DNA from: Flaveria trinervia
Lineage: Eukaryota; Streptophyta; Magnoliopsida; Asterales; Asteraceae
DNA length: 64,000 nt
Assembly: GCA_025506515.1 (NCBI GenBank)
Contig: CM046454.1
Span: 32,972,465-33,036,464, forward strand
Reading direction: 5' to 3'
Part shown: in pieces, positions 32,609-43,168 of the stretch
How positions within the stretch are numbered: the stretch's first letter is position 1
Layout: each line of letters opens with the position of its first letter
Notes under the pieces: model-generated
Seen by the model: the letters and a program-made list of their open reading frames with translations, nothing else
The model's database searches: none
Told to the model about the DNA's origin: nothing
Program-made: the position numbers and the translations under genes

Positions 32609-35600
32609 GGTTCTTCAACATGCCAAAGTAGCATCTAGTATGTAGACAGTGGGGGATCCATGCACATGACTAGGACAGCTCTCTTCTTCACTACTCTCAA
32701 GGAAAGAAGGGTTTTGTTTCTTTGGCAATGATGCTAGGGGTTACATCATTGGAAACGGCTTTGTCTCCAATGGAGAAATAAAGTTTGATGATGTTAATCA
32801 TGTGGAAAATCTCAAGTACAATCTCTTGAGTGTCAGTCAAATGTGTGATAAAGGCCATGTTGCTCTTTTCACCAGTCAGAACTGTAGGATTCTGTCATCC
32901 AAAGTTCTGCATTTGATTGATAAGGTGTTGTTGGATCACACTCTCCTCAGAGCCAACGGACAGGAGTGTATGCCTTAGATCTTTCCAAGAAAATAGATCT
33001 CAGAGGCAATCCTTGCCTAATTTCCAAAGCCTCTTCTCAAGAATCTAAACTGTGGCACAGAAGGCTGGGTCATGTTAATTTCAAAAACATGAATCAGCTA
33101 ATCCACATAGTTTAGTTAGAGGCTTACCAATAAGGAGTTCCACTGTGATGAAACCTACACTGCTTGTTTAAAAGGAAAACAACACAAAGTCTCATTCCCT
33201 CCTATTGAAGAGCCTAAGTCCACTGCCTGCTTGCAATTACTGCATAGGATCTATTTGGTCCTGTGAGAGTGATGAGCATGGAAAAGAAGAAATATTGTCT
33301 GGTAATTGTGGATGATTACTCCAGATTTGTATGGACTTTCTTTCTACATTCAAAGGATGAGGTTGTTCAGAAGATTATTCACTTTGTGTTGTATGTTGAG
33401 ACAGTATTCCCTTCCAGTCAATGTATTAGGAGTGACAATGGAACTGAATTCAGAAACCATACACTTGATGACTTCTATCTTTCAAAGGGATCAAAAGGTA
33501 GTTTAGCATACCACGGACTCCCGAACAAAATGGAGTAGTGGAGAAAGAACAGGACCCTAATTGAAGCTGCAAGGTCCAAGCTGGCTGACTCTGGTTTGCC
33601 ACTGACCTTTTCGGCTGAAGCTGTTAACACAGCTTGCTATGTGCAGAATAGAGCCTTAGTAAATCAGAGGTTGATGAAGACTCCATATGAAGTTCTCCAT
33701 CACTTGGCTCCTCTAATTTCATTTCTCAAAGCATTTGGGTGTCCCTGTTTTATTCTCAACACAAAGGATCAACTCCAAAAATTTGATCCTAAGGTGGATG
33801 CAGGGTATTTTGTTGGTTATTCATCTACTTGCAAGGCATACAGAGTCTTCAACTGCAGAACAAGATAGTTAAAGAGACTTTGCATGTGAAGTTTAATGAA
33901 TCTCCTATGGACAAGATTCCACAAAACCATGTGGAGTTGTTTGATTTGGACATACTGCAATATGTTCCTTATCAACCTCCAGCTGTTGCAGATCATGTGG
34001 ATAAATCATCTTCTGCGGCATGTCTTCCACCTGGTGGTATTGATGATGATTATGATAATTCAATACTCACCTATTCAAGTTTAGTGACCAACTGCCTGTG
34101 TCTGCTAATTTGATTGTTCTGTAGCTTCAGCAGTTCCTCCACAACAAATGATGATGAGATCTCTGATTCCTCTACATCTTTTGAGTTACCATCTAATTAT
34201 TGGTTTCAAGAGTTTGCATCAACATCTACTGCTGCTGAAGGTCCTACAAACACTTGCACAGATCTCATTGTTTATCAAGAACTGAAGATCACCCAATGTC
34301 TTAGATTATTGGTGATATCAATGCTGGTCTTTCAACAAGAAGTCAATTGTCTAACTTCTGCTTCTATGCTCTCTTCATCAGTCAGCTAGAGCCAAATAAC
34401 TACCATGTTGCTTTGAGAGACAATGGGTGGGTTGAAGCCATGCAGCTTGAGCTACTTCAGTTCAAGAAACAGCAGTGTGGGAACTGGTTCCTCTTCCCCC
34501 AGGTAAGTGTGCAATAGGCACTAAATGGGTGTTAGGAATAAACTGATGAACTGGGCTTATTGTTAAGAACAAGGCTAGATTGGTTGTACAGGGGTTTTCA
34601 CAAGAAGAAGGTATTGACTATGATGAAACCTTAGCCCCTAGCCAAACTAGAGGCAATCAGATTGTTTTTAGCCTATGCTGCATTCCACAATCTTAAAGTT
34701 TTTCAAATGGATGTCAAAAGTGCATTTCTATATGGTAAAATAAAAGAAGAAGTTTATGTGTGTCAACCACCAGGTTTGAGGATAATAAACATCCTGAATG
34801 GGTGTATAAAATTGATAAGGCTCTTTATGGTTGAAACAAGCTCCTAGAGCCTGGTATGAGACCTTTCCCCTTTTCTTCTTAAGAATAATTTCACTAGAGG
34901 CTCCATTGATAAAACTTTGTTTATTAGAAGGTGGATCAGCATAAGCTACTTGTTCAGATTTATGTTGATGATATCATTTTTGCATCCTCTGATCCCCAGT
35001 GTGTGTGATGATTTTACAATATTAATGAAAAGAGGTTTGAAATGAGTGCAATGGGGGAATTACAGTTCTTTATAGGCTGCAAATTAACAAAAGGCTGATG
35101 GAACCTTTATTCATCAGTCAAAATATACAAAAGATCTTTTGAATAGTTTGATTTACAAAACTGTAAGCCCTGTTCTACTCCCATGTGCAACACCACACAA
35201 CTGGATGCAGATTAGAAAGGTAAAGCTGTTGATGAAACACTTTACAGATGTATGATTGGTCCTTGATGTATTTAACCAGCTTTTAGACCAGATATTATGT
35301 TTGCTACATGTGTTTGTGCTAGATTTCAGGCTGCTCCTAAAGAGTCTCATTTGATTGCAGTCAAGAGAATCTTTAGATATTTGCAAGGTACACAATCTCT
35401 GGGTTTATGGTATTCCACTAGACACTCTTGCAATTAGTTGCTTTTTCAGATAGTGATATTGCAGGTGCAAGTTAACTAGAAAGTCAACTTCTGGTGGTTG
35501 TCATTTCCTAGGCAACTGTTTGATTTCTTGGCAGAGTAAGAAACAAACATCTGTTGCTACATCAACTGCTGAGGCCAAGTACATTGCTGCTGCAAGTTGC

Positions 35601-35898
35601 ACTTCTCAGGTACTCTGGCTTCAGAACCAACTTCTAGATTATGGCATTACAGAGACTAAGACTCCATTATTAATGGATAGTGCTTCAGCTCTGTGTATTC
35701 CAAAAATCCAGTCCAGCACTCTAGGACCAAACATATAGAGATCAGACATCACTTTATTCAAGATTTTTTTTGAAAAAGGTCTGATTGATCCTAGTTTGTG
35801 CCTAGTGTTGATGAGCTTGTAGATATTTTTACTAAGCCTTGGATAGTTCTACTTTCCAAAACCTTGTGTTAAGGCTTGGTATGCTGCAGCTAGAATAA
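32609..35898 (+). pseudogene. pol: Element E pol (broken)
   Basis: Plus-strand order: protease (YVDSGGSMHMT, about 32641-32673), GAG-pre-integrase (LWHRRLGHVN, about 33050), integrase (DDYSRFVWTFFLHS, SDNGTEFRNH, 33300-33480, then a region with AEAVNTACYVQNRAL at 33610-33660), RT (MDVKSAFLYGKIKEEVYVCQPPG, 34710-34780; YVDD retained near 34970 in a shifted frame) and RNase H (STAEAKYIAAASCTSQVLWLQNQLLDYG, 35550-35650). It ends LRLGMLQLE-stop at 35898, three codons beyond the B stop. It is shattered by stops and small deletions and could not be translated. Confidence 0.86.
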
Positions 35899-36716
35899 GT
35901 GACAACTACTGATGATTTCAGTAAAAAGTACTGGTGATCATTGGTAACCATGTCACATATACGTACTGATGAGTTCTTTCACCTTCAGTAGTTTTTATAA
36001 CTACTGACGGCTAAATGCCTCACAAGTACTGAAGTACTATCTGTTCTACACCACTGATGTAGTTACAACTACTGATGTAGTTACAACTACTGAAATAAGT
36101 ACAAACAGATAAGTACTGACGTCCTATGAAACACCTCAAAAGCAGATGCAAGTCTGGCGAGTAAGTGTTGAGGACAGTATGAAATAGCTGAAAGGCTATG
36201 AATTGACGAAACTACTGAAGAGGACTTTCTCTTCAGTTGTTTCTACACTGTTGTTTCATCCCTAAACACTGATGACAACATATCTTTAGTAGTTTCACAA
36301 CTACTGATGACTAATACCAAGTCATCAGCTGTTTACAAAAACTGATGACAAAACCATGTCTTCAGTAGTTTCACAACTACTGAAGACTAACACCAAGTCT
36401 TCAGCTGTTTACAACTGCTGACAAAATCAATGTCTTTAGTAGTTTCACAACTCTGATGGATACCAAGTCTTCAGTTGTTTCATCATCTGAAGTCAAACCA
36501 TGGTCTTCAGTAGTTTTCTAACTGCTGATGCCTAAAACCACGACTTCAGCTGTTTCAACGTCTGAAAGGGTAATACCATGTCAACAGTCGGTTTAAAACT
36601 ACTGATGACTAACACTAAACCTTCAGTCATTTTCTAACCCCTACCCTATAAATACCTGTCCTCTTCTCGAATGTTTCATTAGCCATTATTTTCTGAGCTT
36701 CTCCTCTCTCTCAAAC
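35899..36716 (+). repeat. Pol-to-extra-ORF spacer of E with inverted repeats
   Basis: Non-coding, 818 bp, dense in CAGTAGTT/AACTACTG words. The best hairpin is at 36358-36387: GTCTTCAGTAGTT, loop TCAC, AACTACTGAAGAC, perfect over 13 bp. It ends in a TATA box (36647-36654) and a short leader before the ATG. Confidence 0.88.
36647..36654 (+). promoter_or_regulatory. Candidate internal TATA box before the E extra ORF
   Basis: TATAAATA in the context CTACCCTATAAATACC, 70 bp before ATG 36717. The same octamer and spacing are found in B. Confidence 0.55.
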
Positions 36717-39700
36717 ATGGCGACCATGAGTCTGAAACCACGACATAACTGCTTGCATACCTTACCAAGTTGGCTTTCTAGAACAAATATGATAATGCCA
36801 TTGACTTAATGGTGGATTCCCCATATCGCACAACCTTTCTCTTGAATCCGACCATCTACCCTGAATCCCTCAGTCAATTCCGGTCAAATGCTTTTGTTCA
36901 TACTGATGAGTCTACCCGCCAAATCTCTGTTCGTCACCCTTGTCAACCAGAACATGGTCGTTACAGCCGACATCATTCGTCAGGCATTACACTTACACGA
37001 CTCCACCGCTGTGACTGAATACCCAAAGGGCACACAGATATGTCCTTTATCAATCATGGGTATGAAGGTGATCTTCGGGCTACAACCATTCTGAAGAACA
37101 TTTCCATGATGCTGAGAATATTTATTTTTCACATGGTAAATGTCTGCTTAGCCTCCAAGCATCCTCTTGGGATCAAATGTCATCCCAATGGCAACAGGTA
37201 TTGTATTCTATTATAGAACACCAACCGCTAAATTTTTCTGAAATCGTGTTTCTAGAAATAAAGAACTTGGCTCAGAAACCTGCGCAAACCGATGGCCATT
37301 ATATCCCAGGTTTCTGATGGCCATTATTTTAGATGAATTAAAATCTGATGGCCTTGTTGGCCTTGGAGTCCCTGCACCAGCTATTTTGGCTGAGGTATAC
37401 TCCAGGCACAACTCAGACCTTACTCTCAAAGAAGCTGCCTGAATGCTAAGCCCAAGCACAGGGAACCCACAGCTTCCACCACCAGAACCAAAGTCCCCAC
37501 TAAACCAAAACCAAAACACCCCAAAACAGCTATTCAGGGAGATGAGTCCCCTGAAGATGCTCCTGTATCACCCAGGCAGGATATACTTGCTTATTTAAAC
37601 CCCCCAGCAGTATCAGAGACTCTACCAGCCACAGCCGCTCAGGATTCCTCTCAAAAGGAGCCTGCAGCCACCACAGAAGGGGTACCCACACGTCTGGGAT
37701 CTTCCTCACTTGAGGAGATTGCCATTGAAGAGCACCATCCTCCCCAGGTGCACACTGCTTTTACCCCATCTCCCCATGCAACCGCCCCCCAAAGTCCAAC
37801 ATAATCATTGCCAACGTGCTGACTCAGCTACATGCCTCTCCTCCTCCCCAACAACCACCAACAAAGGGGAGAACCACAGATATTGAGGAAGAGGATCACC
37901 ATGCTTCTAACAACCCCAGCACCGAGGTTTACAAGTCTATCTCCTGGTGTGGATAGGAGATTAACCATCTAGTGAGGCTGCCACCTCTTCTGAATTAGCA
38001 CATGATCAGAATGAGGCTGGTAACATAGCTAAGACCTCACTAGAGGCAACAGCTGATGAAGGACACAGTCCTGAGGCTGGAAGTCCCCAGTTCCAAGACA
38101 AAGGGGCACATGCTAAAACTGGTCTACACCCAGTGCATGTACATCCTGCTACAACAGCAGGAGGTCAGGTGATTCAGCATCTGCTGATGATGACCTGGGC
38201 TTTTTCTATGACGTTCTAGCCCACAACACCATCCTGGAGGCTGAGGTAAGCAGACTACAAGAACTGCTTGCCAAGAAGTCTCAGGATGTAAGTCCATCTG
38301 CCCCCACCACCCACAGATGGCACCTTCATTTGAAGGTCCCCCAAACACTTTACCCTCTCACTTCACTGAGCCTCCAGCCTCTGCTTTTGGCACTATCTCT
38401 CCGGGATAGAACCCCTAAGCAGATGGTTGCTGTATTCCAACAATCCCTAACTCATCACTCCCATCATCAATGACATTGTTTATAAAGCCATTGATGAGAG
38501 GATCTCCTCAAGTCTACAACCACTCATTGATGATGCTGTGCACAAGAAACTTTCTTGCGGTACAACCCCTGCCACCAATGCATCCAAAAAGGGGGAGAGT
38601 ACAACAGTGAAAGAAAAGAAAAGAAAAGAACTGAGGATGAGAAGGCACAAGAGAAAACCAAGGAGTTGGAAAAGGAAAAAGAACAACAACTGATCACTTT
38701 CAAAAGAAAGAAAAGTGCTGGTGATCAAACGAATGCTGAAGAAAATCCTTGGAAGAGCTGGTAAAAGATGCAGAGGAAACACACAGCCGATCCATGGACA
38801 AAATCATTGAGCAACTCTTCAAGCAAGACTTTGATACAGCCAAACTAGACAGTGAGACCAGGAGGTTGGAAGTAGAGGAAATTCAAAACAGATGGGCTGG
38901 GTACAATGTGCTGGAGAAAGAGAGATTGGAGATCATGATTCGATTCATAGCCAATACTTAGGAAGATCACTGATGGAGATTCGTTCATGGACCAGAGACA
39001 GCATTCTGGCTATAGCCACCAGAATCTGTTTGTCTGAACAATTTCATAAGGGGATAATCATTGAAGCACTTGATGAGGCTGGGGCTGGAAAAAGGTTTGA
39101 AATGGCAAGACTCACAAAAGCCAAACTCACAACCAAAATGCTTGAACAACCTTCCCAATCACCCACTCAAAAACAGCCTACCCCTCAAATCTCCAAACCA
39201 ATCTCAAAACCCAAATCCAAACATCCTCACCTTCAAAACCAATTCCTTTACCACAAAAACCACCCAACCATCATCCAGTGATACACCTAGAAGGAGGAGA
39301 AGGGTGCTGAGGATAGAAGAAGATGAAGAAGAAGAGGATGAAGATGATAGTCTGCCACTCTCTGCTGTTCTAAGGCTACCAGAACCCAGGAGTCAACTCA
39401 TGATCACACCTGACTCACAAAGGGAAACGGTTAGAGTCAAAATAGAAGATGAAGAACAGCAGAAGCAGCACGATGAGCAACTACTGAAGATGGTTGACAA
39501 GGAATTCCTCAGTCATCATCTATACAAGCCATGAAAGGGCATGCTTAGAGGCTATACACTCTCAGACACATATTTCAGTATCAAAAGGAGAGAGTGAGAG
39601 TGGTGGCCAGACCCCAAGGTGAGTTCTAGAATCCACAAAAGATCCATTCCACATAGATACAATGGCCAGGTTAGAAAAAACAATAGACTCTACACAATCA

Positions 39701-40066
39701 TGTGTGGCCATTGTAGTCTCACCCTCGGAAATAATCGATGAATTCAAGAAGGCTCATCAATCAAAAATGACCTCAAGCCTTACTAGAAAACAAGATGGAT
39801 CAAAAAGGGGTTATTATATAAGAAGCTTGAAGACATTAAGAAGAATGAGCTCCAGTTACTTCTTGAGGGCACTCATCCTGATGAATTTGTCTATGGGAGA
39901 TAACTACTATGGAGTTGAAGAATGGTAGGACTGTAAAGTACTTATCTGAGTACTATGGTCCAGAGTTCTTCTTTGAAGGAGGAGTAGAAGAACTCTCCAA
40001 GGAGGAACAGGTGTTCTCCTTGAGGCCTATGTTCGAGAGTCGTACAGACTCATCATGGGGAAGTAG
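36717..40066 (+). pseudogene. Element E extra ORF after pol (broken)
   Basis: ATG 36717 (MATMSLKPRHNC). The stop TAG at 40064-40066 follows the RESYRLIMGK-type C-terminus shared with B and I. Pieces: TTFLLNPTIYPESLSQF (36825-36880), a YPRF-like segment before AIILDELKSDGLVGLGVPAP (about 37320), a Pro/Thr-rich stretch (37440-38400), a Lys/Glu coiled-coil stretch (38600-38750), KERLEIMIRFIANT (38920-38960), and an acidic tract EEDEEEEDEDD (39310-39350). About ten frameshifts or stops. No signal peptide or transmembrane helix is apparent. Function is unknown; position equals the Sirevirus extra ORF. Confidence 0.8.
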
Positions 40067-40265
40067 ATCTCATGAATGGGGTAACAACTCTGTGTCCAGT
40101 TCCCCAAAACAGAGTTCCATTCATACCTTGCCAAACAGATCTCTGAGATTTCTTCCCAGGCCAGTGCTTATATGGGTCATCTTCTCAATGATCAAGAAGG
40201 AAAAAGACCAACCATTCTGCCAACATAAGTGGAACCTCAATAAAGTTAAAGGTTTTGGCTGCATT

Positions 40266-40280
40266 GGTTCAGGGGGAGTT
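40266..40280 (+). other. Polypurine tract of E
   Basis: GGTTCAGGGGGAGTT directly before TGTTGGACC of the 3' LTR. Confidence 0.93.
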
Positions 40281-41145
40281 TGTTGGACCAAAGAACCATG
40301 AGCCAAAAGCCAGATCAGAAAAACCTTTAAGTCCCACAGACATCACAACAACTATTGAAGACCACAATAGCTGAAGACAACAGCTGATTATAAGTCTGAA
40401 CACAAGTGCTGAAGACAAAGTCTAAAGACACAAGTGCTGAAGACAAAGTCTGAAACACAACTGCTGAAGACAAAGTCTGAAGACACAAGTGCTGAAGACA
40501 AAGTCTGAAGACACAAGTACTGAAGACAAAGTCTGAAGACACAAGTGCTGAAGAAGACAAGTATGAAGACACAAGTGCTGAAGACAAAGTCTGAAGACAC
40601 AAGTGCTGAGGACAAAGTTTGAAGACACAAGTGCTGAAGACCAAAGTATCAGACGTTGTCACAACAGCTGAAGAGGTCTTCTTCAGTAGTTGTGATGTTT
40701 ACCTTTTAGTAGTTTTTCTTGTTTCAGTATTTCTAAAACAACTGAAGAGTATGTTCTTCAGTTGTTATTGTTTCAGTAGTTTCTTTTCAGTAGTTGTAAT
40801 AATAGTTAACACTTAGCATTTTTGTAAGAGATGTCAGCTGTTTGACATCTTCAGTAGTTGTGTTAACTATCAGTAGTTTGTGATAAATTCTGTTAGATGT
40901 CACTATCAAGTGACATCAGCAAACGTCACATCTCTTATATAAGAGGTGTCGACCTAATTGTAATTGTGACATTCCGTTACCACAAAAGCGAATATTGAAT
41001 GAAATTTATCTGCAAATTCTCTTTATCTATAACCGTTTTTGTCTTACATTGAATATCTTTTTGTTCTTGTGAATTGGCTAATTCATTGTTAGAATTCCGC
41101 TGCTATACACTCTAATCAATCAAACGTAGATCACTCATCCTAACA
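40281..41145 (+). repeat. Element E 3' LTR
   Basis: 865 bp, TGTTGGACC ... CATCCTAACA, with a nine-unit 28-bp array (40401-40648). Duplication AGATC follows. Confidence 0.94.
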
Positions 41146-41150
41146 AGATC
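41146..41150. repeat. Target-site duplication of E, right copy
   Basis: AGATC, identical to 28835-28839. Confidence 0.93.
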
Positions 41151-41296
41151 ATATATGGAAGTTGAATGAGAGATAGCGTAAGCTATAGGGGATCTTTGCA
41201 GCCACTGAATACAGTCTCTAAAGCTTACTACTTTAGGATGTGTATCATCCAGATGGTGGTGATGTTGTTTCTCTCATGAAACTTTAGATTAGCCAT
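41151..41296 (-). pseudogene. Element F extra ORF (family 2), 5' segment
   Basis: ATG at 41296 (MANLKFHERNN). After a frameshift it reads LDDTHPKVVSFRDCIQWLQ and IAYAISHSTSIY up to the E insertion, and resumes at 28834 with DLHIRDF. The start resembles that of the H extra ORF (MANLIHRNEQN at 55061), so the two families share an N-terminal block. The short length here is due only to the E insertion. Confidence 0.72.
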
Positions 41297-43168
41297 TTAA
41301 ACGTGAAATACAAATGAAATATATTAGAAAAAAATATAAAGTAATAAAATAATAAAAAAATAACAAAAGAAATAAGAAAAGAATAAAGAAAAAAAATCAA
41401 AAAATAAATTAAATTCACTGGCCGAAACTATAGTTTCACAGTTGAGATTTCATTTCGGCAGGTGAAGTAACTTTCGCCAAGAAGATCACACTAGTTTCGC
41501 CCTAACAGTGAGGTAGATTCGACAAGCCAAACCAATAGTTTCGGCATAGCAAAACTGAAAAATAGTTAGCGAAATTGTTGAGTTCGCTCGGATAGCATAA
41601 CCATATAGTTTCACTAAGGATTCATGAACTTTCGTTCAGTTTCACTGGACTATTGGTAGTTTCGCTGGAAGAACAACGAAGATACCAAAGAGTCTTGATC
41701 AAATATACTCACAATGATATTATAAATAAGATTAAATGTTGGTCCTGAGCTCGAAAATCAGTTGCGAACAAGAATCACAAAACAATCGATATCAAAATCA
41801 AAGAAACTATGAAACACATGTAGAGGTCATAGAACAACCCTAAGAAACCTAAGAGTTCGATGGTGCGAAAGGGAGAATTTTGCAAACTGACTTAAATAGC
41901 ATAGTTTCGCAGGTAGCAAAACTATAGTTCGCATGACGAATCTACAGTTTCGCCAAGCAAAGTTGCAATTTCGCTAAGCGAAACTCAGATCGAAAATGAA
42001 ATCGCACGGGATGAGAATGCTTAGCGAAATTGCAATTTCGTCTAGCGAAAGAATTAGCGAAAGTATAGTTTCGCAAAATTAATTTTTTTTATTTTATTTT
42101 TATAACAATTAGCATCAATAACTGAGATCTAAATAGATCAGAGATCACATCCTCGAGATATATATTAGCACAAAGATGACCTTAATCATCGACAAGCAAT
42201 GAGATCATTCCTATAACTAAATCTGATCACAATCTTTAAAGGAATTTTCAAATTCTCAAACATATCAATAATGATTGCTGATATGTTTGTTCACTTAAAC
42301 CCATGGCTTATCTTTTTCAACAAACAGCAGATGATTCATCACAATTCGATTACATGCTTTAGAATGTTAGGACCCCACAATCATTTGGCAAAAACCCTCA
42401 CCCAACCTCAGGATTTCTTGAATTTTGATACGATCTTTAGAACAAGGCTTGTACAGATCTGTGAAAGTGATTATCAACAGAATATAGCATTTTTTGTTGA
42501 ATTCATCATTTAGATGATTTAATACAACTTAGATCAAGATGGTGAGAGCTCCAGGTCTATACTCACGTATATCAAAGGAGAAGACCATTTAATCATGTGC
42601 CGATGAGAGCTCCAGGTCAGTACTACCGTATAGCAGAGGAGATCATCACTCCAGGTCAGTACTACCGTACAACAGAGGAGAAAAGAACAAGTACAAGAAA
42701 CATAAATACACCGGACATGATTCAAAGATATGGCTTATAAGATTTGTATCATGGTGTGTGAAAGATCAATTCTCAATCCACTTTTTATCAGGATTCAGTT
42801 TTCGTGCAGGCCAAAATGATTGGGTAAATCCAGACTTCCTTAAGCATATATTTTAATTTAAATCAATATGTTGCTATCAACTTTATTCATCAGGCTGAGT
42901 CTACAAGCATAACGTTTAAAGAATCTGTTTTATTTCTTTTATTTTCAATTTAAAAATAAGATGTAAATCAGAGAGCAGCATCAGTTCTATCATTTCTCAT
43001 TTTAAATGCCAATCACGCACGAACGAGCATATCAAGAAGGTGTATAATCATTTCTCATCATTTCAAATCGAATTCCCAGTTTCTTTATGTAAGTTATATA
43101 TACTCCCCCATAATTTTATTTTAGAAAAACCCTTTATTTTTATAAATATAAGAGAAAAGAAAAGAAAT
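41297..43168 (-). repeat. Pol-to-extra-ORF spacer of F with GCGAAA/TTTCGC words
   Basis: Non-coding, 1.87 kb. Between about 41420 and 42090 it repeats GCGAAA and TTTCGC words, often as palindromes: GAAACTATAGTTTC (41424-41437), CGAAATTGCAATTTCG (42025-42040), TTTCGC-TAA-GCGAAA (41969-41983). A three-copy tandem unit with CTCCAGGTCAGTACTACCGT lies at 42546-42685. The part next to the ATG is AT-rich with no single clear TATA. Confidence 0.82.

Larger units (their letters stand above)
28840..41145 (+). mobile_element. Element E: full-length Sirevirus-like copia element, family 1
   Basis: A 12.3-kb plus-strand element with LTRs 28840-29698 and 40281-41145 and duplication AGATC. It has the same gene order as B (gag, pol, inverted-repeat spacer, extra ORF, PPT). 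It sits inside the minus-strand extra ORF of F, whose reading continues on the other side. Outside the repeat array the two LTRs differ by about 3% by eye, more than those of B, so E is older. Coding regions are heavily interrupted. Confidence 0.94.
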
